From positions 1-37,427 of the IMG/VR virus record IMGVR_UViG_3300036900_000306: DNA of 37,427 nucleotides; one strand, given 5' to 3'. This DNA comes from a virus. Positions 7,400 through 14,354 of the stretch are shown piece by piece (positions within the stretch are counted from its first letter, which is position 1; each line of letters opens with the position of its first letter). Made by a program: the position numbers and the translations under genes. The notes beneath the pieces are model-generated. The model had not been told where the DNA came from. It searched no databases and saw only the letters and a program-made list of their open reading frames with translations.

Positions 7400-7656
7400 G
7401 CAGCACCCCGGAGCAGCAGCTCGCCGAGTTCGCGGCGGCCACCAAGAAGTTCGCGGACGAGCTCGCTGCGATTGTTAACCCGTCTCTCGGCCTCGTCGAC
7501 CGGCTGATCTGCTGGTTCGGCTACCACCGCGAGCGGGCCGCGCTCTGGCTGTTCGACGGCGACTATCGCCGCGGGGTGGTACCCAGGGTGGTACCTCGGA
7601 GGCGTCACAAGGCCGAAGATCGGGACGATGGCGGCCCGCATGGTTCTGCGGGCTGA
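7396..7656 (+). CDS. Hypothetical protein downstream of integrase
   Basis: The GTG start overlaps the integrase stop and gives 86 residues. An N-terminal amphipathic helix (about 5-25) is followed by a short hydrophobic stretch (LICWFGYH, LWLF) and a basic tail. Its last third overlaps the GGGTGGTACC repeats proposed as integrase arm sites, so some of this reading frame may be shaped by DNA-level constraint. No family is recognised. Confidence 0.55.
   Translation: MSSTPEQQLAEFAAATKKFADELAAIVNPSLGLVDRLICWFGYHRERAALWLFDGDYRRGVVPRVVPRRRHKAEDRDDGGPHGSAG
7574..7595. repeat. Tandem GGGTGGTACC repeats, attP left arm
   Basis: Two identical 10-base copies of GGGTGGTACC start 12 bases apart (7574-7583 and 7586-7595), about 105 bases before the attP core. 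Related copies lie at 7810-7827 on the other side. This arrangement fits arm-type binding sites for integrase or excisionase; the role is inferred from position. Confidence 0.6.
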
Positions 7657-7701
7657 GCGGGGTTTTTGGAGGAGACGTAATCTGGCGTAAGAGGGTGGTG
7701 A

Positions 7702-7747
7702 CGGACTTCTAATCCGCGGGTCGGAGGTTCGAATCCTCCCGGGCGCA
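7702..7747 (+). other. attP: attP core, 3' half of tRNA-Arg(UCU)
   Basis: The sequence matches the 3' half of a tRNA-Arg gene: anticodon stem-loop with loop CTTCTAA (anticodon TCT), a perfect GGAGG/CCTCC T-arm around TTCGAAT, and the acceptor strand CGGGCGC plus A. There is no matching 5' acceptor strand upstream, so it is not a complete tRNA gene. Tyrosine integrases commonly use tRNA 3' ends, and the phage copy restores the tRNA after integration. The core may be a few bases shorter at the left, where an A-C mismatch sits at the base of the anticodon stem. Confidence 0.9.
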
Positions 7748-7809
7748 TCAGGGACTTCCCTGCACGCGCCCACATGTCGTTGCCACCCAGAAAACACGCG
7801 CCGGCCAGA

Positions 7810-7827
7810 GGTACCAAAGTGGTACCC
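7810..7827. repeat. GGTACC inverted pair, attP right arm
   Basis: GGTACC-AAAGT-GGTACC is an inverted pair whose right half extends to AGTGGTACCC, nine of ten bases like the left-arm repeat unit. It lies about 65 bases after the attP core. Probably a P' arm-type binding site. Confidence 0.55.
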
Positions 7828-7876
7828 GACCGCGGCCGCAGGGACGCCGCCCGGCACGCCGAAGAACAGTCGCGCA

Positions 7877-7940
7877 GGGCTCTAAGCGCCAGAGCCCGAG
7901 ACCGCAAATCTCGGCTCCTCCCCGCCTTGGCGCTCCTAGA
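7877..7940. other. Structured element upstream of the methyltransferase
   Basis: Several mutually exclusive stems are visible. GGGCTCT (7877-7883) pairs perfectly with AGAGCCC (7891-7897). GAGCC-C-GAGA pairs with TCTCGGCTC around a CCGCAAA loop. The AGCGCC loop (7885-7890) is complementary to GGCGCT (7929-7934). The CCGCAAA loop resembles a tRNA-Cys anticodon loop but has C instead of the invariant U33, and no T-arm or D-arm exists. It may be an RNA switch, a tRNA-like relic, or part of the coding frame if the methyltransferase starts at 7774. Confidence 0.4.
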
Positions 7941-8655
7941 GCTCTACTACCGCGACCACCTGACGACCATCTACCGCGGCGACGCGCTCGCCGTCGGAGA
8001 GCTCGACCTGGTCGCCGACGTCGTCATCGCCGACCCGCCCTACAGCAGCGGCGGCCGCTCGAGCGCCGAACGCACGAGCCGGACAGCGAGCACGAAGTAC
8101 CAGTCGAGCGACGCCCAGAAGCGGATGCCCGACTTCATCGGCGACAACCGCGACCAGCACTCCCACGCGCACTGGTGCTCGCTCTGGCTCGGCGCCTGCC
8201 GGCAAACCACCCGGCCCGGCGGCCTCTGCTTCGTCTTCACCGACTGGCGGCAGGTCGCGGCAACCAGCGACGCGCTCCAAGCCGGCGGCTGGATCTGGCG
8301 CGGCATCGTCGTCTGGCAGAAACCCGGCGTCCGGCCGCAGCGCGGCCGCTTCCGCCTCGACGTCGAGTACGCCGTCTGGGGCTCGAACGGGCAGCTCCCC
8401 GTGCACCGCGTCGCCTACCCATCCGCGGTCGTGAGCGCCATGCCGCCGCGGCGCCGCTCACACATCGCGCAGAAGCCGCTCGAGGTGTACGAGCACATCC
8501 TCTCGATCGCGCCCGAGAACAGCCTCGTGCTCGACCCGTTCACCGGCAGCGGCTCCGCGCTCGAAGCAGCGCGCCGCGCAGGCCACCAGGCCGTCGGCAT
8601 CGACCTAGACGAGCGCTACTGCGCGATGGCCGCGCAACGAGTAGCCGCCCTCTAG
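7927..8655 (+). CDS. Orphan DNA methyltransferase (N6-adenine/N4-cytosine type)
   Basis: The DPPY catalytic motif comes first (about residues 36-39 from this start) and the AdoMet-binding DPFTGSGSALEAAR motif near the C-terminus, the order of the beta class of amino-methyltransferases. The protein has 242 residues from TTG 7927, which gives the usual opening ELYYRDHLTTIYRGDAL just before DPPY. The frame stays open to ATG 7774 (293 residues), but that extension is basic, crosses an attP arm site and covers a structured element. No restriction enzyme is nearby, so it is solitary. It likely modifies phage DNA to avoid host restriction or affects gene expression. Confidence 0.88.
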   Translation: MALLELYYRDHLTTIYRGDALAVGELDLVADVVIADPPYSSGGRSSAERTSRTASTKYQSSDAQKRMPDFIGDNRDQHSHAHWCSLWLGACRQTTRPGGLCFVFTDWRQVAATSDALQAGGWIWRGIVVWQKPGVRPQRGRFRLDVEYAVWGSNGQLPVHRVAYPSAVVSAMPPRRRSHIAQKPLEVYEHILSIAPENSLVLDPFTGSGSALEAARRAGHQAVGIDLDERYCAMAAQRVAAL

Positions 8656-8662
8656 CCAAGCC

Positions 8663-8720
8663 CGGCACGCAACGCGTGCCGAACAGAGGTCGGGCCGCCG
8701 GGCGCTTCGGCGGCCCGACC
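8663..8720 (+). terminator. Tandem hairpins after the methyltransferase
   Basis: CGGCACGC-AAC-GCGTGCCG (8663-8681) and a 12-bp perfect stem GGTCGGGCCGCC/GGCGGCCCGACC with a 9-base loop (8688-8720) follow directly after the methyltransferase stop. No T-run follows, as is common for terminators in high-GC actinobacteria. They probably end the rightward transcript or reduce read-through into the two small genes beyond. Confidence 0.7.
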
Positions 8721-8761
8721 GACCACAAGGATGGCCGCAACGTCGGGCGAAGAGGAGAGCC

Positions 8762-8869
8762 GTGCTTGTCGTATGGACCCTCGTGGGCGGCGTGATCGGG
8801 ATCGTCGCCTGTCTCGTCGGATTCTTCGCCGGCGGCCGCATCAACCGAGAGAGACCGCCGCGTGGCTAG
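8762..8869 (+). CDS. Mini membrane protein (35 aa)
   Basis: The GTG start lies 6 bases after AGGAGA. The product has 35 residues and is almost entirely one transmembrane helix with GxxxG-type glycines, ending in a basic tail. Its TAG lies inside the start region of the next gene (overlap at 8862-8869). The role is unknown; membrane mini-proteins of phages can be holin or exclusion components. Confidence 0.6.
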   Translation: MLVVWTLVGGVIGIVACLVGFFAGGRINRERPPRG

Positions 8870-9113
8870 TCGCGCGATCCACGTGCACCGCGCGCACCAC
8901 TGCAAGTTCGCGCCGATCGAGGAGCTCGTCGGCGTCGCCGACATCAAGGCGATCGCGCAGGCAGACCCCGGTGGCGGCCAGCCGACCGAGATCCCGCTGA
9001 ACGGGCTCGCGTTCACGGACGCCGACGGCGAGACGCACGTGTACGTGCTCGCCGACGAGGAACGGCAGATCGTGATCCGCCAGCTGACCGGCGGGATCGT
9101 CCTGCCGGACTAG
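8862..9113 (+). CDS. Hypothetical protein (83 aa)
   Basis: The GTG start overlaps the end of the membrane mini-protein. The product has 83 residues, with a His-rich N-terminus (HVHRAHHCKF), then an acidic alpha/beta body containing THVYVLADEERQIVI. No family is recognised. It is the last plus-strand gene before the convergent late operon; its TAG overlaps the end of the facing gene by four bases, so there is no intergenic gap at this convergence. Confidence 0.65.
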   Translation: MASRAIHVHRAHHCKFAPIEELVGVADIKAIAQADPGGGQPTEIPLNGLAFTDADGETHVYVLADEERQIVIRQLTGGIVLPD

Positions 9114-9310
9114 AGCAGGATCTCGGCGGCCGTCTCGGGCGTGCAGCCGCGGCCGAGGATCTCGCAGGCGAGGTGCAGGTCGGCTTCGCTCACGGCGAGC
9201 CGTCCAGCGAGCTCGACCGGATAGCCGGCTTCGATGAGGACGTGGAGGCGCCAGTCCTCGACCTTCGTGCGCTCGTCGACGACGTCGACGGGGACCGGGA
9301 CAAGCGCCAT
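9110..9310 (-). CDS. Hypothetical protein at late-operon end (66 aa)
   Basis: The ATG at 9310 overlaps the stop of the PLD-family gene. The 66-residue product is helical, with an EDWRLHVLIEAGYPVELAGRLA segment and a C-terminal CTPETAAEIL helix. The pattern recalls small unnamed proteins found near lysis genes of actinobacteriophages. No function can be assigned. It is the last gene of the long leftward operon. Confidence 0.7.
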   Translation of the reverse strand: MALVPVPVDVVDERTKVEDWRLHVLIEAGYPVELAGRLAVSEADLHLACEILGRGCTPETAAEILL

Positions 9311-9843
9311 CAGCTCGCCACCAATCGGGCGTGGTTCGCGTCGAGGGTCTGCTCGTACCAGGCGGCGATCGCGGCGCCGCGGCGGATGACGAGCTCGTTG
9401 TCCTCGAGGGCTTCGCCGTCGTGCGTCCAGTTCGTCGATCCGGAGGCGACGTAGTAGTGGTCGACGACGAGGATCTTGCGGTGGATGATCTGGCCATGCT
9501 CCGACCGGCCGACGACGACGCGGCTGTCGCCGGCCCAGCCGGCGACGAGCTTGCTCATGCTCGCGACCGCCTGCGCCTCGCTCCGGTCGAAGGTCGCCTG
9601 GAACGCGATGCCCGGCGTCGAGGCCTTCGCGTGCACGATCGCGTCGAGCGTGGCGTCGCAGTAGGTGAACATCTCGATCGAGATGGCGGTTCGCGCCGAC
9701 CCGACGAGCACCTGCAGCGCCTCGGCGACGTTGTCTCGCGGCGCGAACAGCGCGATCGTGTCGGCCGGGAAGCCGGCCGGCGGGGTGGCCGCGGCGCACG
9801 CCTTCAACTGCTGCCAGAGCAATGCGGAGCGCGTCGCGGCCAT
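9310..9843 (-). CDS. Phospholipase D-family nuclease, single HKD motif
   Basis: This 177-residue protein carries one complete HKD motif, HRKILVVD (His121, Lys123, Asp128), followed by GSTNWT, then a Glu (ALEDNELVI) as in Nuc-type PLD enzymes. Single-motif members work as dimers and usually cleave DNA without metal. The ATG start gives a normal family length; an open frame upstream is an artefact. It sits after the endolysin at the end of the late operon. It could degrade host DNA, act on DNA released at lysis, or harm competing phages; a lipase role is less likely at this size. Confidence 0.85.
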   Translation of the reverse strand: MAATRSALLWQQLKACAAATPPAGFPADTIALFAPRDNVAEALQVLVGSARTAISIEMFTYCDATLDAIVHAKASTPGIAFQATFDRSEAQAVASMSKLVAGWAGDSRVVVGRSEHGQIIHRKILVVDHYYVASGSTNWTHDGEALEDNELVIRRGAAIAAWYEQTLDANHARLVAS

Positions 9844-9856
9844 TGTGTGCCTGGGA

Positions 9857-10486
9857 TTAGGTGACGAGCACGAACGCCTGGACGTCGGACTTCGGCCGCA
9901 ACTTGAGGCACACCTCGCCACCGTTCGACTGCGATCCAGCCGAGGATGGTGATGTGTTGCCCTCGATCGCGTGGAAGTTCGTGCTGTCGACCACGTCCTT
10001 GACGAACCCGATGTGGTCTGCGATGCCGGGCGTCTCTCCGGGCCAGTCGTAACAGGCCAAGACGACATGGCCGGCGGCGAGCTCAGCCTTGACCTTCGTG
10101 AACGGGATGACCTTGAGACCGTCCTTCTCCGCGTGCGCCGCTTCGACGACTGCCGGCACGTAGGCGTACTTGAAGGCGTGGCCGACCTTCGTCAGAACCC
10201 AGGACACGAAGATCGCGCACCAGGGCTCGCCGTTGATTCCGTACCAGACGCCGTACTTCGTCTTGTTGCTGTTAGCCGGTGATTCCTTGGTGCCGATCTG
10301 GTGAGCGGCCAGCGCGATCGCCCTGGTGTAGAGCGACGTCGCCGGCGAGGGCTTCGGCTTCGGGGCGGGCTTCGGCTTGTTCGGCCTCCACACGCGCTTC
10401 CAGAACCACTGGCCGGCGCCCGTCCCCTTCTGCTGGACGCGCTTCCAGTGGACGAAGACCCAGCGACCGTTGCGGCGCTTAGACAT
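9857..10486 (-). CDS. CHAP-domain endolysin
   Basis: This 209-residue cell-wall hydrolase has a CHAP domain at about residues 55-205: catalytic Cys90 in EPWCAIFVSW, His158 in ADHIGFV, and Glu175/Asn177 in AIEGNT. CHAP enzymes act as amidases or endopeptidases on peptidoglycan. Instead of a known wall-binding domain it has a basic, Trp-rich N-terminus (RWVFVHWKRV and KRVWRPN, possibly a repeat) joined by a Pro-Lys linker. No signal peptide is seen, so release needs a holin. Small membrane-protein genes lie just upstream in the same operon. Confidence 0.93.
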   Translation of the reverse strand: MSKRRNGRWVFVHWKRVQQKGTGAGQWFWKRVWRPNKPKPAPKPKPSPATSLYTRAIALAAHQIGTKESPANSNKTKYGVWYGINGEPWCAIFVSWVLTKVGHAFKYAYVPAVVEAAHAEKDGLKVIPFTKVKAELAAGHVVLACYDWPGETPGIADHIGFVKDVVDSTNFHAIEGNTSPSSAGSQSNGGEVCLKLRPKSDVQAFVLVT

Positions 10487-10652
10487 TCGGGATCACCGCC
10501 TTGGCGAGCTGCACGAACGCAGCCGAGGCGCCGATCGCGAGCAGCACACGGACGACGACGATCGTCGCGAGCGACTTCTCCGCCTTGATCGCGTCCGGCG
10601 TGGAGAACGCCGCGAGCACGGCGAGGCCGACCTTCTTGGCCTTGGCTTTCAT
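10479..10652 (-). CDS. Small membrane protein in lysis module (57 aa)
   Basis: The ATG at 10652 follows an AAGGAGG ribosome-binding site. The 57-residue product has a basic N-terminus, an early hydrophobic patch (VGLAVLAAF), and a membrane helix at about residues 29-52. Its stop overlaps the beginning of the endolysin gene by 8 bases. Together with two more upstream membrane proteins it forms the holin candidate set. Confidence 0.7.
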   Translation of the reverse strand: MKAKAKKVGLAVLAAFSTPDAIKAEKSLATIVVVRVLLAIGASAAFVQLAKAVIPNV

Positions 10653-10674
10653 TGAGTGGGCCTCCTTCGAGGGG

Positions 10675-11025
10675 TTAGGGCAGGAAGGGCTTCGAGCAGT
10701 CCTGCTTGGCCTGCTGGATCTCGTCCGACTTCAGCCGCGCGACCAGCGCAGCGTCGTTCGCGGCTTCAGGGTTCCGGCCGCGCTTGAGGTCCTGCTTTTC
10801 AGAGGAGCGCTCGTGCTGGACGAGCGAGTCAGCGAGGTCGTTGTACTTGCGGAAGATCGCGGCGGTCTGTGGCTGGCTGGCAACGCACTCGGTGCGGACG
10901 GCCGTGTTGATGTCGGTCTTCAGGCCGCCCACGATCACGTCGACCGCGTAGAGGAAGACGGCCAGGATCGCCACGTAGGCGAGCAGCGCCTTCGCCTCGT
11001 GCATGAAGACTGGTGAGAGCTTCAT
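10675..11025 (-). CDS. Membrane-anchored protein, spanin/holin candidate
   Basis: The product has 116 residues. One membrane helix (about residues 12-34) is followed by a long charged, helical tail with two cysteines (about 47 and 109). The N-in, helical C-tail layout is like inner-membrane spanins or LysB-adjacent accessory proteins. Classical two-component spanins are not expected in hosts with a single membrane, so holin partner or wall-spanning accessory is preferred. Placed between two other small membrane proteins before the endolysin. Confidence 0.65.
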   Translation of the reverse strand: MKLSPVFMHEAKALLAYVAILAVFLYAVDVIVGGLKTDINTAVRTECVASQPQTAAIFRKYNDLADSLVQHERSSEKQDLKRGRNPEAANDAALVARLKSDEIQQAKQDCSKPFLP

Positions 11026-11028
11026 CGC

Positions 11029-11262
11029 TTACCTCACTAGGAGCTTGATGGCGAGCGCGCCGGCCACCGCGATGCCGTTGCCGATGTAGCCGGCCGCCGG
11101 CGACAGAGAGATGTGGGAGACCAGCTGGTTGCCGGCGAGAGCGACAACGAAGAGCAGACGCATCTCTGAGCGGAAGCCGGCGAGCTTGAGGTTGAGGATC
11201 TTCTCGGTCACTGGCCCATCGCCGTCGTCGTTCACTGCTTTCGGTCGATGCGAGCGATCCAC
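11029..11262 (-). CDS. Putative holin
   Basis: This 77-residue protein has a charged N-terminus of about 30 residues, then two hydrophobic segments (about residues 34-50 and 55-74) separated by a short turn, ending in a basic KLLVR tail. Size and two-helix layout fit a class II-type holin. It is the first membrane gene of the lysis module, which supports the role. Holins have little conserved sequence, so the call rests on topology and context. Confidence 0.65.
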   Translation of the reverse strand: MDRSHRPKAVNDDGDGPVTEKILNLKLAGFRSEMRLLFVVALAGNQLVSHISLSPAAGYIGNGIAVAGALAIKLLVR

Positions 11263-11289
11263 GGTTGCTCTCCTTCGAGGACTGTCTGG

Positions 11290-11745
11290 CTACTTGATGG
11301 GTGCGGGTGGTGCGGGGATCTCGAGCTCGTCGAGCGTGGCGACGTCGGGCGCGGCCGCGATCGCCGTGAAGAGGCCACGCAGTTGCTGTCGGTAGGCGAC
11401 CCTGTCCTTGGGCATCGGCGAGCCTTCTTCGACTGCGCGGGCGGCCCACTGGTCGGTCGTGGCGAGCGCGGCCTTCACGTTCTCGGCCGCCGCGTCACGG
11501 GCGAGATCGAGCGCGGCCGCCTCGCGGTCGGCCAGGTCGGCGAGCTCGTCGTCGTCGAGTGGCACGTATTCCTCGCCGCTCGGCTGGTCGGCGAGGGCGG
11601 CGTTCAGCTCCGCGGCCGCCGCGGCGGCCGCCTCCGCGTCGCCGGCCTGGACTGCCGTGGTGAGCGTCGCGAGGAGGTCCTGCGTGTCCTGGTCGGGGGT
11701 CGGCGGCGCGCAGTCGACGACCAGCTTCACTGGCGTGTCAGCCAT
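11290..11745 (-). CDS. Acidic helical tail-region protein
   Basis: This 151-residue, strongly acidic protein is nearly all alpha-helical with a long Ala run at about residues 38-50. It lies between the receptor-binding-type tail protein and the lysis module, where tail-fibre assembly proteins or chaperones are often found. No family is recognised. The ribosome-binding site AAAGGAA precedes the ATG. The function is unassigned. Confidence 0.65.
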   Translation of the reverse strand: MADTPVKLVVDCAPPTPDQDTQDLLATLTTAVQAGDAEAAAAAAAELNAALADQPSGEEYVPLDDDELADLADREAAALDLARDAAAENVKAALATTDQWAARAVEEGSPMPKDRVAYRQQLRGLFTAIAAAPDVATLDELEIPAPPAPIK

Positions 11746-11766
11746 GGTCAGGTTCCTTTCGCTGGT

Positions 11767-12360
11767 CTAGGCGGGAAGGCCGTAGAGGGTGAAGCGGGTG
11801 CCGGCGATGAAGTTGCCGGCACCTGGGAGCAGCGTGATCGAGTTGATCGCAGAGGTGCTCGCCCAGTGGCCGCCAATCAGCTGCACGACGGGCGTCCCGA
11901 TGAAGAGGTCGAGTGCGAGCAGATCTTTCTGTGCGACCGTTCCGGCGTAGTTGGGCAGGAACGCGAAAACCGGGCTGAAGACGCCGGCGGTTGCGCTCGC
12001 CGCAGCCATCGAGGCAATCCCCGCCGAGGTTTGGGCGGTGGTGACGGCTGCGCTAGCGGTCGCGCTGCTTCCCTGCACCTGCTGGGTGGAGTAGTTGGTG
12101 GCGCTGTCGCCGTTCAAGCGGAGATTGAGGTTGGTTGCCGTGGCGGCTGTGTCGCCGCGGCCTTGTCCGACGAGGAGGAGGTGCGCGAACGTCGCCGGGA
12201 TCGAGCTGAAGGCGATCGTCGCCGTGGCGCCGCCGAGTGTCGTGTCGGCGAGTTGGCGGGTGACGCCGAGGTTGAGGTTGTTCATGATCGCCGACTCCCA
12301 CAGGGAGGGCGGGAAGTTCTGGCCGACGACGACGTCGGGGACCGTGGTGAAATTCCCCAT
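11767..12360 (-). CDS. Minor tail protein, likely receptor-binding
   Basis: This 197-residue beta-rich protein is free of cysteine and has many Ala, Thr and Ser residues. The pattern FSSIPATFAHLLLVGQGR, followed near the end by INSITLLPGAGNF and SRFTLYG-like GTRFTLYGL, is typical of a jelly-roll-type domain seen in tail fibres and adsorption proteins of actinobacterial siphophages. It lies right after the tail hub gene. AAGGAGCC precedes the ATG, and a copy of the dispersed palindrome sits directly upstream of that ribosome-binding site. Confidence 0.75.
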   Translation of the reverse strand: MGNFTTVPDVVVGQNFPPSLWESAIMNNLNLGVTRQLADTTLGGATATIAFSSIPATFAHLLLVGQGRGDTAATATNLNLRLNGDSATNYSTQQVQGSSATASAAVTTAQTSAGIASMAAASATAGVFSPVFAFLPNYAGTVAQKDLLALDLFIGTPVVQLIGGHWASTSAINSITLLPGAGNFIAGTRFTLYGLPA

Positions 12361-12374
12361 CAGGGCTCCTTGGT

Positions 12375-12389
12375 TATTCCGTTGGAATC
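12375..12389. repeat. Dispersed palindrome, copy 3 (intergenic)
   Basis: TATTCCGTTGGAATC keeps the ATTCC/GGAAT arms of the palindrome with a changed centre. It lies in the 38-base gap between the tail hub gene and the receptor-binding-type gene, only a few bases before the ribosome-binding site of the latter, outside any reading frame. Confidence 0.6.
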
Positions 12390-12398
12390 AGGTCGGGG

Positions 12399-14354
12399 CT
12401 AGCCGAAGTAGTCGGTCGATCCGAACGTCGACACGCCGAACTCGAAGACGCGGGTGGCGGGGGCGCGGCTCACGCCGATCGTGGTGGATTGGTAGAGGCC
12501 GCCGGCTTTGATCTGGTGCTGGACGGATTCGACGAAGCAGTCGACGCCGGAGCTGGCGGCGATCCCGGTTTGGTAGATCGCGTTGATCCCGGCCGCGGAG
12601 ATGGCGTATTCGCACACTGCGACCTCGTCGATCTTGCCGTTGAACGCGAAGCCGCTGGCGTCTAGGCCGACCTGGAAGGTGGTCTCTGTTCCGGTGTAGC
12701 CGGCGCCAAGCAGCTTCGCCCCTTGTGAGACGCCGTTGATGAACAGCTCCGCCGTCTTCTCGACGTCGTCGTAGACGAGAGCCCAGAAGACGGTTACGCC
12801 GGTGCCGGGCCACGCGGCCGCCCAGGTCACGGGCGTGAACATGTTGAAGGTCACGTCCTCGTTGCCGGATCCGATGCGCAGTGAGACGCCGAAGGCTGCG
12901 TCGGCGAAGAGGGTGTCGGTGTCGGTGGTTGCCGTGCGGTTGGCCCAACCGAAGAATGTGCGTTGCGACCCGACGACGAACGGTTTGTACGCCGACGTGA
13001 TCTTTGCGTTCGCGGTGTTGTTGAACGCGGCGGCGGTGTCTGGGTCGCCGACGATCAGGCCGGTCTGGCCGAGCGTGACGCCGCTTCCGTAGGTGCCGGT
13101 GTTGCCGTTGCCGCTGGCGTCGGCTGCTGTTCCGGCGCCGACGGTCTCGCCGAGCCGCCAGTAGAGCTTGGGCAGGAACGCTTTGACGAGGTTGACGTAG
13201 GTGAACTCGGGTGAGCCGCCGCCGACGTTCACGCGGTCTTGCGGGTTGAGTGCCAGCATCGCGGCGAGCAGCGCCGAGGTCGCGTTGTCGACGATCGCCT
13301 GCTGCGGCGGCAGGTTGTTCTTGCTGCGGAGCAGGAGGAGATTGGCGAGGTCGGAGGCGGCCTTGTCGCTGGGGAGGTACGGGCTGGAGATCTCACTCGA
13401 GCCGCTGATCCCGTTGGTTTGCTGGCTCGGGACGTCGTTCGCGACCTGGGCGGTTCCGGTGCCTGTGCCGCCGCCGCCGGCTTCGGCGGTGACGGTGACC
13501 TGGTTGATGATCTGGTCGGCGTCGAGGCCGCTCGAGAGGCCGATCAGGGCGAGCTCGTCGAAGGACGCGAGCGCTGTTCTGCGGTTGTCGCGGGCGTAGC
13601 GGCCTTCATAGTGGAAGGCACCGTTGCCGTCGACGAAGACGTAGCCCTGCTCGGCGTCGAGGATCCCCTGCAGCAGGTCGAGTGCGGTGGTGCTGCCGTC
13701 GCTGGAGAACGTCATCGACTGGATCGCCGGTAGGGGCTCGAGGACGACCATGCTGGGGTCTGTCCAGCCGATCGCGTTGAGCAGCAGCTGCACCGCGGCG
13801 GTCGACGTGATTCCTGTCTGGACGGGGATCACGGGCGCGTTGACGCGACCGAACCAGTAGAGAAGATCCTCACACTCGATCGAGCAGACCTTCGTCTCAG
13901 GATCGAAGCTGGCTGTGCGCAGGAACCCGTAAAACAGCCCGAGCGGAGTGCCGCCGGTGCCGAGCACATACGGGGTCGCTTGGATCTGGACGGGCCGCAT
14001 CGGCACGAGCCCGGGAAACTCGACGCCGGCGACGAGCGGCGAGCTCGGGTCGTTCGGGTCGTAAAGCGACGGCGTCGCGATGTTGATGAGCTCGAAGCTC
14101 GCCTGCCCGGCCTGGATCGACGAGAACTTGGCGTCCTGGCCGCGGCTGACCGTGACCGTCGAGCCTTCCGCGACATCGAGAGTGACGTCGTCGAAGACGC
14201 CGGTGAACGCGGCCGAGAAGTTGTTGGTGAAGACGGGCGACGGCGGGGTGCCGAAGAACTTGTCGAGGTTGCTGAAGTGGAGGTTGTTGCTGAGCAGCGC
14301 GCTGAACGCGATCTTGATGCTGTAGTCCGCGATCCTGTCCGGGGTCGGCGTCAC
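12399..14354 (-). CDS. Tail hub/baseplate protein with LamG-like domain
   Basis: The product has 651 residues. Residues about 1-290 look like a siphovirus tail hub (gp27-like fold): a distal-tail-like start, GGTPLGLFYGFLRTASFDPETKVCSIECEDL, then a middle segment on data about the terminal ring. Residues about 395-600 form a concanavalin/LamG-like domain (LYWRLGE, DASGNGNTGTY, FFGWAN, LFINGV, GKIDEVAV), a fold that binds sugars. The hub then resumes (ESVQHQIKAGGLYQSTTIGVSRA). So a sugar-binding domain is inserted near the C-terminus, suggesting surface-glycan recognition at the tail tip. The start overlaps the end of the tape measure gene. Confidence 0.85.
   Translation of the reverse strand: MTPTPDRIADYSIKIAFSALLSNNLHFSNLDKFFGTPPSPVFTNNFSAAFTGVFDDVTLDVAEGSTVTVSRGQDAKFSSIQAGQASFELINIATPSLYDPNDPSSPLVAGVEFPGLVPMRPVQIQATPYVLGTGGTPLGLFYGFLRTASFDPETKVCSIECEDLLYWFGRVNAPVIPVQTGITSTAAVQLLLNAIGWTDPSMVVLEPLPAIQSMTFSSDGSTTALDLLQGILDAEQGYVFVDGNGAFHYEGRYARDNRRTALASFDELALIGLSSGLDADQIINQVTVTAEAGGGGTGTGTAQVANDVPSQQTNGISGSSEISSPYLPSDKAASDLANLLLLRSKNNLPPQQAIVDNATSALLAAMLALNPQDRVNVGGGSPEFTYVNLVKAFLPKLYWRLGETVGAGTAADASGNGNTGTYGSGVTLGQTGLIVGDPDTAAAFNNTANAKITSAYKPFVVGSQRTFFGWANRTATTDTDTLFADAAFGVSLRIGSGNEDVTFNMFTPVTWAAAWPGTGVTVFWALVYDDVEKTAELFINGVSQGAKLLGAGYTGTETTFQVGLDASGFAFNGKIDEVAVCEYAISAAGINAIYQTGIAASSGVDCFVESVQHQIKAGGLYQSTTIGVSRAPATRVFEFGVSTFGSTDYFG

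Noticed and set aside
7681-7750. Complete tRNA-Arg gene
   Set aside because: Only the 3' half is present; the 5' acceptor strand, D-arm and CCA end are missing, so it is an attP core.
7884-7935. tRNA-Cys-like gene with GCA in the loop
   Set aside because: No D-arm or T-arm, U33 is replaced by C, and the total length is far too short.
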